Of a DNA stretch of 64,000 bases, positions 47,060 to 55,737 are shown piece by piece. Both the position numbers and the translations under genes were made by a program. Origin of the DNA: an uncultured Arachnia sp. GTDB lineage: Bacteria; Actinomycetota; Actinomycetes; Propionibacteriales; Propionibacteriaceae. Under the pieces are notes generated by a model. That model saw only the letters and a list, made by a program, of their open reading frames with translations. It did not search any database and was not told the DNA's origin. Positions within the stretch are counted from its first letter, which is position 1. Each line of letters starts with the position of its first letter. The stretch is taken from NCBI GenBank assembly GCA_934636715.1, contig CAKUBE010000006.1, positions 17,761-81,760 of the forward strand, given 5' to 3'.

Positions 47060-47108
47060 TACCCCCATAGGGTATCTCTCTCCGAGAACCGTATACCCTA
47101 TGGGGGTA
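47060..47108. promoter_or_regulatory. Paired CsoR-type copper operator
   Basis: TACCCCCATAGGGTA (47060-47074) and TACCCTATGGGGGTA (47094-47108) are the same site in opposite orientation, 19 bp apart, just upstream of the copA operon. The TACCC…GGGTA form is the classical CsoR box. No csoR gene is in the window. Confidence 0.85.
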
Positions 47109-47174
47109 TTCCGCAAGATGGGGGAGCTAGTCCCGCCAGCCCCGTTTTCTGCCGGCTGACGGCGTCGCGCGGCG

Positions 47175-47543
47175 TCAGCCTGCTGTCGGCTCCCGGAGGA
47201 TGGAGGCCATCTTCTTGCCGCGGGCCAGTTCGTCGACCAGTTTGTCCATGTACCGGATCTTCTGCATCAGCGGGTCTTCGATGTCCTCGACCCGATAGCC
47301 GCAGATGATGCCGGTGATCAGTGATGCGTTCGGGTTGATCTCCGGAGCCTCGGCGAAGAAGGCCTCGAGCGTCACCTCGCCGTCGATCGCCTTCTGCAGG
47401 CCTGGCTTGTCGTAGCCCGTCAACCAGGTGAGGACCTGGTCGAGTTCGTCCTCGGTGTGCCCTTTACGCTCCACCTTCTCGATGTAGAGCGGATAGATGC
47501 TCGCGAACGGCATCTTGAAGACTCGCTGGAGATTGTGCGCCAT
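47175..47543 (-). CDS. DUF2200 family protein
   Basis: 122 residues matching DUF2200: VFKMPFASIYPLYIEKVERK, then LDQVLTWLTGYD and ASLITGIICGYRVEDIEDP. The family is of unknown function and is widely spread across bacteria. Cytosolic, no membrane segment. It is divergent from the following toxin-antitoxin pair. Confidence 0.88.
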   Translation of the reverse strand: MAHNLQRVFKMPFASIYPLYIEKVERKGHTEDELDQVLTWLTGYDKPGLQKAIDGEVTLEAFFAEAPEINPNASLITGIICGYRVEDIEDPLMQKIRYMDKLVDELARGKKMASILREPTAG

Positions 47544-47584
47544 GCCCGCAGTCTCTCACGTGGACGCGGGGATTGCCCTCGACC

Positions 47585-47611
47585 GCTAATCCTACTTGGA
47601 GTAGGATTAGC
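47585..47611. promoter_or_regulatory. 27-bp palindromic operator of the second toxin-antitoxin pair
   Basis: GCTAATCCTACT and AGTAGGATTAGC are exact 12-nt complements around TGG. It ends 2 bp before the antitoxin ATG at 47614, so a bound protein would block both transcription and the start of translation. Confidence 0.8.
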
Positions 47612-47613
47612 GC

Positions 47614-47841
47614 ATGACGAGGCCAGCCCTTGAGAAGCACTCCGTGACCATGCCCCAGGCCACCTCAGAGGGCGTGCGGGCCCGCGTCGGAACCCGCGGG
47701 TTCTCGTCGTACGTCTCGGCAGCCGTTGGTCGGCAACTGGAACGCGACGCGCTGGATGACGTCCTCGCTCGCATGGAAGAGGTCAACGGGCCGGTCGATG
47801 AGGATGCGGTGGCGGCGATTCTGGACCGACTCACCGCATGA
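47614..47841 (+). CDS. Ribbon-helix-helix antitoxin
   Basis: 75 residues. KHSVTMPQATSEGVRARVG forms the strand and first helix, GFSSYVSAAVGRQLERDAL the second helix, and an acidic end (EDAVAAILDRL) probably binds the toxin. It overlaps the PIN toxin start by 4 bp. The palindrome just upstream is its likely operator. Confidence 0.82.
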   Translation: MTRPALEKHSVTMPQATSEGVRARVGTRGFSSYVSAAVGRQLERDALDDVLARMEEVNGPVDEDAVAAILDRLTA

Positions 47842-48254
47842 TCGTCCGTCCACAGGCGATCCTGCTCGACGCACAGGCCCTCTCCGCACTTGCGGAGGGC
47901 GAGCGCCGCATGCAGGCGTGGGCAACGGTTGCGCGACGGACTGACTCGTCGCTTTACGCCTCCACTTTGACCCTGGCCGAGGTCGCCGACGGCTCCAGTC
48001 GCGACGCTAACGTTCGGCGAGCGGTGAAGGCAGTTCGCCTCCTGCCTGTCACGGACGAGATCGGCTACCGGGCCGGTGAGTTGCGGACCGCGGCGGCTGC
48101 GACGCGACGCAAACTGCGCGCCCTCACCGTCGATGCGGTGGTCGCTGCAACGGCCGAGACGCTACGCGGTCCAGTCGTTGTGCTCACCTCGGATCCACGT
48201 GACCTGAGCCGACTCCTTGCCGGAAGCGCCGTACGAGTGGAGGGCATCGGCTAA
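47838..48254 (+). CDS. PIN-domain toxin
   Basis: 138 residues. PIN acidic positions appear in ILLDAQALSALAEGE, STLTLAEVADG, LTVDAVVAATAE and VVLTSDPRDLSRLL. Similar to VapC ribonucleases but distinct from the pair at 38211. Coupled to the antitoxin by ATGA. Confidence 0.87.
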   Translation: MIVRPQAILLDAQALSALAEGERRMQAWATVARRTDSSLYASTLTLAEVADGSSRDANVRRAVKAVRLLPVTDEIGYRAGELRTAAAATRRKLRALTVDAVVAATAETLRGPVVVLTSDPRDLSRLLAGSAVRVEGIG

Positions 48255-48375
48255 CACGGCCGCGAATCAGGCGCCCTGCCCGGCGTCGGGCATCGGTGAG
48301 GCGCCAGCCCTTGACGCCGACGATCACACCGCAGACGAGGCCGACCGCGTTGGCCATCTACTCACGTCTATAAGT

Positions 48376-48391
48376 ACAAACAGTTGTTTGT
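48376..48391. promoter_or_regulatory. Operator of the ArsR-type regulator
   Basis: ACAAACA (48376-48382) and TGTTTGT (48385-48391) form a 7-bp-arm palindrome 31 bp before the regulator start, in an AT-rich patch. A typical site for autorepression by a small winged-helix dimer. Confidence 0.65.
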
Positions 48392-48422
48392 GCTATGGTC
48401 TTCCTGACGTAAGGAGAGAGTG

Positions 48423-48758
48423 ATGGGTGCTGAAGCGGTCGCCGATCTCGACCTGGCGCTGCGCGCGCTCGCGGACGGGAACCGGCGTGCGATCCTGCGG
48501 GTGATCCGCGCGGCTCCGCAGCCGGTCGGGTCGATCGCCGAGGAGGTCGGACTGTCCCAGCAGACCACCTCCCACCATCTCGGGGTGCTCCGCAAGGCAG
48601 GGCTCGCCGTCGGAACCCGCGACGGCACTCGCCACCTGTTCGCGGTGAACACCGACGGTCTCGCGGCGGTGCGCTCCTACCTCGACGACTTCTGGCCGGG
48701 CAAGCTGGCGGCTCTCAAGTCCGTCATCGAGGCGCGAGAGGCCGACGACCGTGGCTGA
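48423..48758 (+). CDS. ArsR-family repressor
   Basis: 111 residues. Winged HTH: LALRALADGNRRAILRVI, VGSIAEEVGLSQQTTSHHL, then the wing around RDGTRHLFAV. No Cys metal site is visible, so it is probably not a metal sensor; ArsR proteins paired with SRPBCC proteins are common. ATG 48423 follows AAGGAGAG. It overlaps the next gene by 8 bp. Confidence 0.88.
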   Translation: MGAEAVADLDLALRALADGNRRAILRVIRAAPQPVGSIAEEVGLSQQTTSHHLGVLRKAGLAVGTRDGTRHLFAVNTDGLAAVRSYLDDFWPGKLAALKSVIEAREADDRG

Positions 48759-49185
48759 GTTCCGCGACTCCATCACCATCGCCGCCTCGCCAGAGACGGT
48801 GTTCGGCTACCTCACCACCAACGAGGGCATGACGGCGTGGATGGGGCAATACGCCGATCTCGACCCGACGCCGGGCGGCCGGTTCGCCGTCGACATCGCC
48901 GGATATCCGGTGCGGGGTGAGTACCTGCGGGTCGAGCCGCCCCGGCGCGTGGTGGTGTCCTGGGGATTCGTGGGGAGCGACGACCTGCCCGCCGGAGCCT
49001 CGACGGTGGAGTTCCGGCTGACCCGTGTCGAGGCGGGCACGAGGGTCGACCTCTGCCACTCCGATCTGCCCGACGCCGAAGTGCGCGGTCATGCCGACGG
49101 ATGGGCGCACTTCCTGCACCGCCTCACGGTCGCGGGTGCCGGCGGTGACGCCGGACCGGACGACTGGCGGCCGCTGCCGGACTGA
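48751..49185 (+). CDS. SRPBCC (AHSA1-like) protein
   Basis: 144 residues: ITIAASPETVFGYLTTNEGM, then DPTPGGRFAVDIAG and VVVSWGF, the START-like hydrophobic-pocket fold of the AHSA1 family. Often encoded after an ArsR regulator; ligand unknown. GTG start overlapping the regulator. Confidence 0.87.
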   Translation: MAEFRDSITIAASPETVFGYLTTNEGMTAWMGQYADLDPTPGGRFAVDIAGYPVRGEYLRVEPPRRVVVSWGFVGSDDLPAGASTVEFRLTRVEAGTRVDLCHSDLPDAEVRGHADGWAHFLHRLTVAGAGGDAGPDDWRPLPD

Positions 49186-49233
49186 ACGACAACGTGGGTC
49201 GCAATGACCGACAACCAACCGAAGGAGAATCCC

Positions 49234-49602
49234 ATGGCACACGACACCGCGTACGAGACCGTGTTGCAGTACCACCGCGCCTGGACGAGCGGCGACGTCG
49301 ACGGCGCGATGACCTATGTCGCTGACGACATCGCCTGCCGCGCGCCGGGCGTCGATCTCGACGGCAAGGACGCCTACCGGGCCTTCATCGCGGGCTTCGC
49401 GCCCATGCTCACCGGCATCGGCGACATCGCGGAGTTCACCGACGGCGATCGCGTCGCCCTGTTCTACTATCCGCAGACGGCCGCGACGTCCACCGCGCCG
49501 GCCGCCGAGTTCTTCACGGTCAGGGAGGGGAGGATCGCCCAGAGCGTGCTGATCTTCGACCGGCTCTCGTACGGCCCGCCCGACCAGGACGGACGACGGT
49601 GA
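49234..49602 (+). CDS. SnoaL/NTF2-like protein
   Basis: 122 residues of the NTF2-like cone: YETVLQYHRAWTSGDVDGAM, DLDGKDAYRAFIAG and FTVREGRIAQSVLIFDRL. Could be a small-molecule isomerase or binding protein; substrate unknown. ATG at 49234 has AAGGAG 8 nt upstream. Fourth-gene start overlaps by GTGA. Confidence 0.83.
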   Translation: MAHDTAYETVLQYHRAWTSGDVDGAMTYVADDIACRAPGVDLDGKDAYRAFIAGFAPMLTGIGDIAEFTDGDRVALFYYPQTAATSTAPAAEFFTVREGRIAQSVLIFDRLSYGPPDQDGRR

Positions 49603-49946
49603 CTCCTGCCCAGACCGCCCTCGTCGATCGCCTCCGTGCCCTGCTCGTCGACGAACCCGTGCAACGGGTGGTGTCGATGTTCGGCGGCAGGTCGTTCATG
49701 GTCAACGACAAGATGATCGTCAGCGCGCTGAAGGGCGGCGGCCTGCTGGTGCGCGTCGCCGCCGACCGGCACGAGGAACTCCTGGGCAGACCGGGCGCGG
49801 AGCAGGCGGAGATGGGCCCCGGCCGCGACATGGGCCCCGGCTGGATCGAGGTCGAAGCTGACGCGCTCGCCGCCGACGATGCGCTGGCTTCCTGGGTGGA
49901 CGTTGCGCTGGAGCACAACACGGCCCTCACCGTCGGCTACCCGTGA
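49599..49946 (+). CDS. TfoX N-terminal-domain protein
   Basis: 115 residues. VSMFGGRSFMVNDKMIV and LLVRVAADRHEELLGRPGAE match the TfoX/Sxy N-terminal domain, without the C-terminal part found in competence regulators. Stand-alone versions are common in actinobacteria; role unknown. Last gene of the ArsR operon. Confidence 0.85.
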   Translation: MTPAQTALVDRLRALLVDEPVQRVVSMFGGRSFMVNDKMIVSALKGGGLLVRVAADRHEELLGRPGAEQAEMGPGRDMGPGWIEVEADALAADDALASWVDVALEHNTALTVGYP

Positions 49947-49952
49947 GCGCCT

Positions 49953-50501
49953 TCAGTGGCTGCCGACACCGTCGGCAAGCAGATCCCACTCGCTGGCTAG
50001 CACCGCGTAGACGTAGGTGTCCTGCCACACCGGATGCCCGTCGTCGTCTCGGCGGAAGTAGACGTCCTCGACCAGGCGCCCTTCCCTGCGGAAGCCGAGC
50101 CGTTCTAGCAGCCGCCAGGAGGGCTGGTTGAGCGGGTTGCACTTGGCCACGATTCGGTGCGTTCCCTGCGCGAAAGTCCATTCGATCAGGGCCTGGCAGG
50201 CCTCCGCAGCGAATCCGTTGCCCCAGTATCGGGCGTTGAAAACATAGCCCAGCTCATGGGTGTCCTGGCCGCCCTCGCCGAGCCAGACGTTGCCGACCAC
50301 CTTGGCCTCGCTGCGCACTTCGATTGCCCAGAATGCCGGATCTGCGGCCCGGCCGACGCTCTCCTCCCTCGCCTGGTCTTCTGAGTAGACGTCGTAAGGC
50401 TCGTACTCCACCACCTCGGGCTGGGACAGATAGTCGTGCAGGTCTCGCCAGTCGTCCGCCTTAAAACGACGGATCGTCAACCGGTCGGTGGTGAGTCTCA
50501 T
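49953..50501 (-). CDS. GNAT acetyltransferase, RimJ/RimL-like
   Basis: 182 residues. LTTDRLTIRRFKADDWRDLH at the start, acetyl-CoA region GYVFNARYWGNGFAAEACQA and RIVAKCNPLNQPSWRLLERL with GFRREGRL are typical of the ribosomal-protein-alanine or antibiotic/metabolite acetyltransferase group. Substrate unknown. Convergent with the TfoX-domain gene. Confidence 0.9.
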   Translation of the reverse strand: MRLTTDRLTIRRFKADDWRDLHDYLSQPEVVEYEPYDVYSEDQAREESVGRAADPAFWAIEVRSEAKVVGNVWLGEGGQDTHELGYVFNARYWGNGFAAEACQALIEWTFAQGTHRIVAKCNPLNQPSWRLLERLGFRREGRLVEDVYFRRDDDGHPVWQDTYVYAVLASEWDLLADGVGSH

Positions 50502-50655
50502 GCGCTGCCTTTCCGGGCTCTCGCCAGCCGCGATGCGAGGGCCGCGGTGCGTTCTGAGGCTAGCAGCGGGTGAGTCTGGGTTGTTGTGGCCGCGACCGCA
50601 GGGATCTGCCTACGACCGAGCGAGATCCGCCAGGTCGTGGAACCGCTCGGGTTGG

Positions 50656-51153
50656 CTAGCCAGCGACCAAGATGGCGACCTCGGTCAGCCAGGTCGTCGG
50701 ATCCGGGTCTTCGTCAGGCCCGGTCAGGAAGAACTCGACGCGGCTCGCGAACGCGTCGCCGTCGTCGGTGACCTCGACGTCCCAGCCGATCCCCGCGTCG
50801 TCGGCCCAAGCTATCAGCGCGCCGTTGCCCGCGATGCCCTCGCTGGGGTCGCGGTAGGTGGCGGAGCCGTAGGTTCCCGCGGGGAGGACGTCGACGACGA
50901 ACGGTGCCGGCGCGTCGACGGGGGAGTCGACGGACCAGCCGATCTCCACCTGCAGCACGCCGGCCATGTCGATCACCCGGTAGCGGATGAGCGCGAGGCC
51001 GGAGAGCTCGATGCCGTGCGCGGTGAGCCACGCGGCCACCTGGTCGACGGATGCGGGGATGGCGGCGTCCAGTTGGTCCATCGTGACCCGGCGCGGCACG
51101 GCCACGTAGGGCGTCGCCTCACGCTCCACCAGTGCGGGCGGGATGGTGATCAT
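50656..51153 (-). CDS. GyrI-like small-molecule-binding protein
   Basis: 165 residues with the SHV fold of GyrI/effector-binding domains: YVAVPRRVTMDQLDAAIPAS, LALIRYRVIDMAGVLQVEIG and DVLPAGTYGSATYRD. It lacks a DNA-binding part. The ligand is unknown. Upstream 50502-50655 holds nothing recognised. Confidence 0.75.
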   Translation of the reverse strand: MITIPPALVEREATPYVAVPRRVTMDQLDAAIPASVDQVAAWLTAHGIELSGLALIRYRVIDMAGVLQVEIGWSVDSPVDAPAPFVVDVLPAGTYGSATYRDPSEGIAGNGALIAWADDAGIGWDVEVTDDGDAFASRVEFFLTGPDEDPDPTTWLTEVAILVAG

Positions 51154-51182
51154 GGCGTCTCCTCTTCTGGGCGTGCCTCAGC

Positions 51183-52334
51183 CTAACCGCGAAGCGGGGA
51201 GCGGGGGAGCGCGATCACGACGATGGCGAGCGCGACGGCCGTGAGCGCGGCGCAGGCGGCGAAGACGCCGGGGTAGCCGACGGCGTCGAACGCCGCGAGC
51301 GCGATGATCGGGCCGGAGATGATCGCGCCGATCCTGCGCGAGTTCATGTTCATCCCGGTGGCGAGGCCGGCGCGGGGGATCAGGTCCTGGAAGACGGTCA
51401 GGCCGGTGCCCGCGACGATGGCGAAGAACCAGGCGTTCGGTATCTGCAACGCCAGCAGCGCGACCGGGCCGCGGGCGAAGACCAGCCCGAGGTAGAAGGC
51501 GATCCCAGCGAGGCAGCCGCTCAGCAACAACGCGCGCGACGAGAAGCGCAGGCTGAGCCGCCCGAGCACCCAGAAGGCCGGGACCTCGAGGAGCGCGGCC
51601 AAGCCGAGCGTGAACCCGCCCCAGGCCAGGGCGAGGCCCAGGTCGTCGGTGACATATAGCGTCATGATCGACATCACGGTGGCGTTGGTGGCCTGGAGGA
51701 GTGTGAACGCGGCGACGACCGCGACGATCGTCGCCTTGCCTGCCAGCGGCCCGTCCGGCTCGGGAGCGGTCTTCGGGGCGGCCTCGACGGGGCCGCGGCG
51801 GCGCGCCCGTGTCATGGCGACGGTGCCGATCACGTTCAGGACGCCGAGCCCGGCGAGGACGGGCAGGATCGACCGGTTGCCCAGCGTCCCCATGATGAGC
51901 GTCGCGACCGGCGGCCCCGCGACCCAGGCGACCGACACGATCGCCCGCGTCTGCATCAATGCCGCCACGCCCGCCCCCGAGTGCCGCAGTTCCGCGAACA
52001 GCAGCGTGGTCCCGACGCTGGCGGGCGCGCCGATCGCGACGAGGGCGACGACGGCGAGGGGCAGCGACGTCGCCAGCGCGAGCATTCCCGCGAGCGCGAC
52101 GGTGAGCGCCGCGCAGACCAGCAGCGGCCGCAGATAGTCCTGGGTGCGGTCGGCCCAGGCGGGGATGAGGATCGTGGCGACGAACCCGCCCGCGTTGTAC
52201 AGGGCGAGCACCCAGCCGACGTCCGCCGGCGTCGCGCCGTACAGCGTCACCAGCAGAAGCGCGAGGACGGGGCTCAGGAAGGCGAACTGGAACCCCCACA
52301 ACAACGCGGATGCGGAGACGAGGAAGCGCGGCAT
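51183..52334 (-). CDS. MFS exporter resembling the SET sugar-efflux family
   Basis: 383 residues, 12 membrane helices. LLWGFQFAFLSPVLALLLVT and VLALYNAGGFVATILIPAWA with the loop DRTQDYLRPL resemble SetA/SetB-type sugar efflux transporters. Helix 11-12 includes GMNMNSRRIGAIISGPI. The substrate is not proven. TAGGGT lies 8 nt before the ATG at 52334, suggesting a leaderless message divergent from tctC. Confidence 0.82.
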   Translation of the reverse strand: MPRFLVSASALLWGFQFAFLSPVLALLLVTLYGATPADVGWVLALYNAGGFVATILIPAWADRTQDYLRPLLVCAALTVALAGMLALATSLPLAVVALVAIGAPASVGTTLLFAELRHSGAGVAALMQTRAIVSVAWVAGPPVATLIMGTLGNRSILPVLAGLGVLNVIGTVAMTRARRRGPVEAAPKTAPEPDGPLAGKATIVAVVAAFTLLQATNATVMSIMTLYVTDDLGLALAWGGFTLGLAALLEVPAFWVLGRLSLRFSSRALLLSGCLAGIAFYLGLVFARGPVALLALQIPNAWFFAIVAGTGLTVFQDLIPRAGLATGMNMNSRRIGAIISGPIIALAAFDAVGYPGVFAACAALTAVALAIVVIALPRSPLRG

Positions 52335-52492
52335 GTTCGCCAACCCTAGAGGGACGATCGCGAGCGAGCGAGGGACTGCCAGTACACCCCTGGACCGTGG
52401 CGCGACGGCGCTATCGGCGCGTCGGGTTATTGACGTAGTGGCGTTTCCCCTACCACGATGGGCGGAGCCCCCAGCAACGGAGGAAGTACTCC

Positions 52493-53491
52493 ATGGCAAC
52501 GAAGCCCAACCTCAAGGCGATCATCGGAGTGGTCGTCGTGGCCGTCCTGGCCGGATTCGCCGTCGCCGACGCGCGCGACACCGACACCAGCGGCCGGTCC
52601 CGCGCGGCGCTCACGGTGATGGCGCCGGCCGCCGCCGGCGGCGGATGGGACCTCGTCGCTCGCGAGACCCAGGCCGCTCTGCGGAAGAACCGCATCGTCA
52701 GCACCGTCCAGGTCTCGAACGTTCCGGGTGCCGCCGGCACCATCGGGCTGAGCCAGCTCGCCCGGATGAAGGGCAAGCCGGACGTCATCATGGTCACCGG
52801 CACGGTCATGCTGGGCGGCATCGCCCGTGGCTCCGACTTCACCCTCGGGGACACGACGCCGATCGCGCGGCTCGCCGAGGACTTCCAGGTGATCGCCGTG
52901 CCGAGCAACTCTCCGTTCCAGACGCTCGACGACCTCCTCGAGGCGTGGAAGGCCGAACCCGACTCGATCCCCATCGGCGGAGGCTCCGCGGGCGGCGTCG
53001 ATCACCTCGTCGCCGGGCAGCTGGCCCGAGCCATCGGGCTCGACCCGTCGGAGCTGAAGTACACGCCCCACGCCGGCGGCGGCGAGTTGACGATCTCGCT
53101 GCTCTCGGGTGCCGCGGGCACCGTCAACGTCGGCATCAGCGGCTTCAACGACTTCCGCGACATGATCGAGGCCGGACGCATCCGCGGCCTCGCCGTCGTG
53201 GCGCCCGAGCCGCTCGCCGGCGTCGACATCCCGACGATGATCGAGCTGGGCTACCCCGAGGTCGACCTGACCAACTGGCGCGGCTTCGTGGCTGCCCCGG
53301 GCATCACCGACGCCGACCGCACGGAACTGATCGCCATCGTCACCGAGATGGTGGCGACCCCCGAGTGGCAGGCGGCGGTCGAACGCAACCGGTGGAAGGA
53401 GAACTTCCTCACCGGCGACGACTTCACGGCATTCATCGACGAGGAGCAGGAGTCGATCTCGACGCTGCTGAAGGAGCTGGGACTGACATGA
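52493..53491 (+). CDS. tctC: Tripartite tricarboxylate transporter, binding protein
   Basis: 332 residues. N-terminal signal/anchor helix (AIIGVVVVAVLAGFAVA), then the TctC/Bug-family fold: APAAAGGGWDLVARETQ, NVPGAAGTIG and GGGSAGGVDH. It captures a tricarboxylate or related acid outside the cell for the TctAB channel. GGAGGAAG precedes the ATG. The stop overlaps tctB by ATGA. No TctDE two-component pair is adjacent. Confidence 0.93.
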   Translation: MATKPNLKAIIGVVVVAVLAGFAVADARDTDTSGRSRAALTVMAPAAAGGGWDLVARETQAALRKNRIVSTVQVSNVPGAAGTIGLSQLARMKGKPDVIMVTGTVMLGGIARGSDFTLGDTTPIARLAEDFQVIAVPSNSPFQTLDDLLEAWKAEPDSIPIGGGSAGGVDHLVAGQLARAIGLDPSELKYTPHAGGGELTISLLSGAAGTVNVGISGFNDFRDMIEAGRIRGLAVVAPEPLAGVDIPTMIELGYPEVDLTNWRGFVAAPGITDADRTELIAIVTEMVATPEWQAAVERNRWKENFLTGDDFTAFIDEEQESISTLLKELGLT

Positions 53492-54129
53492 GCGCATCTG
53501 AGAACAAGCCACGTCCTCTGGACGCGGCGGGCGAGACCTCGACGTCGGGCAGCGGCGTCCCCACGCGGCCGGCCCCGGTGCGCGGCGTCCTGGTGATCGC
53601 CGCGGTGCTCGTCGTGATCGCCGGCCTGCTGATCTACGGCAACCTGACGATGAAGGTGGCGAACCCGGGGCCCTTCGGTCCCCAGGCGTTCCCGTGGATC
53701 GTCGCCGTCATCTGCCTCGTCGCCGCGGCCCTCATCGTCGTCGAGCAGATCCGGCATCCCCGGACGATCGCCGATGGTTTCAACCCGGATCCCTTCTCCG
53801 GCGTCGGCGTGGTGCACGACCCCTTCGACGAGAGCGTCGCGCCGCAGCTCAAGGCCGAGGCTGCCGAGGACGCGCCGCCGGAGGGGGTCAACTGGGTCAA
53901 GCTCGGCTCGGCGCTCGCCTCGATGATCGTGTTCACGCTCATCCTCGAGCCCGTCGGCTGGCTGATCAGCGCGACGCTGCTGTTCGCCGTCATGTCGCTG
54001 TCGCTCGGTGGCAAGAAGGTGGTGGCCTCGCTCGTCATCGGGCTGGGACTGGCGTCGGTCATCCAGATCGTGTTCAGCGGCATGCTCGGCATGACGCTGC
54101 CCGCCGGCATCCTGCTTCTGGGGGCGTGA
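53488..54129 (+). CDS. tctB: Tripartite tricarboxylate transporter, small membrane subunit
   Basis: 213 residues, four membrane helices (VLVIAAVLVVIAGLLIYG, PWIVAVICLVAAALIVV, and two near the C-terminus, including LGMTLPAGILLLG). A polar loop of about 75 residues lies between the pairs. The weakly conserved sequence is typical of TctB. Coupled to tctC and followed 3 bp later by tctA. Confidence 0.88.
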   Translation: MSASENKPRPLDAAGETSTSGSGVPTRPAPVRGVLVIAAVLVVIAGLLIYGNLTMKVANPGPFGPQAFPWIVAVICLVAAALIVVEQIRHPRTIADGFNPDPFSGVGVVHDPFDESVAPQLKAEAAEDAPPEGVNWVKLGSALASMIVFTLILEPVGWLISATLLFAVMSLSLGGKKVVASLVIGLGLASVIQIVFSGMLGMTLPAGILLLGA

Positions 54130-54132
54130 GTC

Positions 54133-55680
54133 ATGGACCAGCTAGCCAACCTGATCGACGGCTTCGGCCAGATCCTCACCCTGCAGAACCTGTTGTGGGT
54201 GACCATCGGGGCCTTCCTCGGCACCGCCATCGGCGTCCTTCCCGGCCTCGGCTCGGCCATGGCCGTCGGCCTGCTGCTGCCGCTCACGTTCACGCTCGAG
54301 CCGCTGTCGGCGCTGACGATGTTCGCGGGCATCTACTTCGGCGGGCTCTTCGGCGACTCCATCGCGGGGATCCTGATGAACACCCCGGGCAACAGCACCG
54401 CGATCGCGAGCGCGTTCGAGGGCCACATGATGGCCAAGAAGGGCAGGGCGGCCCAGGCGCTCGCCACCGCCGCCATCGGCGCGTTCATCGGCGGCATCAT
54501 CGCCACCACGCTGGTGGTGTTCTTCGCGCCGTCGATGGCCTCGCTGGCCGAGCAGTTCGGGCCCGCCGAGTACTTCGCGCTCGCGCTGTTCGCGTTCGTC
54601 GCCATCTCGACGGTGGTGGCGGACTCCGTGGTCCGCGGCCTCGCCGCGCTGAGCATCGGCCTAGCGCTGGCCATGGTCGGCATCGACCAGTCGACCGGCA
54701 CGGCGCGGTTCACGTTCGGGATTCCCGCCCTGTTCGACGGGATCTCCGTCGTGGTCATCACGGTCGCCCTGCTGGCGATCGGCGAGGTGCTGCACGTCGC
54801 GTCCAAGGTCGGGCGCCCCGACGACAAGACCCTCATCAAGACGGAGGGGCGGCCGTGGCTCAGCAAGGCCGAGTTCCGGGCCGCCCTGCCTGCCTGGCTC
54901 CGCGGCACCGCCTTCGGCGTCCCGTTCGGCATCATCCCGGCTGGCGGCGCGGAGGTGCCGACGTTCCTCGCGTACGGCACGGAGCGCAAGCTGGACGCCC
55001 GCCGCAAGGTCCCGATGTTCGGCAAGGGCTCCATCCAGGGCGTCGCCGGCCCGGAGGCGGCGGGCAACGCGACCGCGGGCTCGGCGATGGGCGCGCTGCT
55101 GGCGCTCGGCCTGCCGACGTCGGCCACCGCGGCCCTGCTGCTTGTCGCCTTCCGTCAGTACGGCATGCAGCCCGGGCCGCTGCTGTTCGAGCGCAGCGCC
55201 GACATCGTCTGGGCGCTGCTGGCGGCGCTGTTCATCGCCATGGTGATCCTGCTGATCCTCAACCTGCCGTTCGCGCCGATGTGGGCCATGCTGCTGCGGG
55301 TCCCGAAGGAGTACCTGTACGCCGGCATCACCGTCTTCGCCGCGTTCGGCGTGTACGCCGCGGGCGCGTCGACGATCGACCTGGCGGTCATGATCGCCAT
55401 CGGCCTGCTGGGCTACGTGATGCGCCAGTACGACGTCCCGCTCGCGCCCGTCCTGATCGCGCTGATCCTCGGCCCGCTCGCCGAGTACTCGCTGCGCGAC
55501 GCGATGGCGAACTCGGGGAACAACCCCGCGGTCCTCGTCAGCTCGCCGATCACCGTTGGGCTGTACGCGGTGCTGATCGGCGGCGTCATCTGGAACGGCT
55601 ACCGCCGCGTCCAGGAGAAGAAGCTGGCGGCCGAGCTGATGGCCGTGTCCGAGGCCGACGAGGAGACGGCGACCCGGTAG
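54133..55680 (+). CDS. tctA: Tripartite tricarboxylate transporter, large membrane subunit
   Basis: 515 residues with about 12 membrane helices. Family motifs: GVLPGLGSAMAVGLLLPLTF at the first re-entrant part, GIYFGGLFGDSIAGILMNTP, GIIPAGGAEVPTFLAYGTER and the matching AAGNATAGSAMGALLALGLP. It forms the Na+/H+-driven channel. Last gene of the operon. Confidence 0.95.
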   Translation: MDQLANLIDGFGQILTLQNLLWVTIGAFLGTAIGVLPGLGSAMAVGLLLPLTFTLEPLSALTMFAGIYFGGLFGDSIAGILMNTPGNSTAIASAFEGHMMAKKGRAAQALATAAIGAFIGGIIATTLVVFFAPSMASLAEQFGPAEYFALALFAFVAISTVVADSVVRGLAALSIGLALAMVGIDQSTGTARFTFGIPALFDGISVVVITVALLAIGEVLHVASKVGRPDDKTLIKTEGRPWLSKAEFRAALPAWLRGTAFGVPFGIIPAGGAEVPTFLAYGTERKLDARRKVPMFGKGSIQGVAGPEAAGNATAGSAMGALLALGLPTSATAALLLVAFRQYGMQPGPLLFERSADIVWALLAALFIAMVILLILNLPFAPMWAMLLRVPKEYLYAGITVFAAFGVYAAGASTIDLAVMIAIGLLGYVMRQYDVPLAPVLIALILGPLAEYSLRDAMANSGNNPAVLVSSPITVGLYAVLIGGVIWNGYRRVQEKKLAAELMAVSEADEETATR

Positions 55681-55717
55681 CGGTCGCCCTGGGGACGGCG
55701 GCATCCGCGCTGGCCCC

Positions 55718-55737
55718 GACCGCCTTCCTGGGCGGTC
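55718..55737. terminator. Hairpin between tctA and the convergent transglutaminase gene
   Basis: GACCGCC (55718-55724) and GGCGGTC (55731-55737) form a perfect stem around TTCCTG, just past tctA and touching the last codon of the convergent gene. Confidence 0.6.

Noticed and set aside
48255..48370. A short leftward membrane-protein-like ORF from 48358 (MANAVGLVCGVIVGVKG)
   Set aside because: No ribosome site, and its reading continues into an antisense of the PIN gene; it may be a remnant but cannot be supported.
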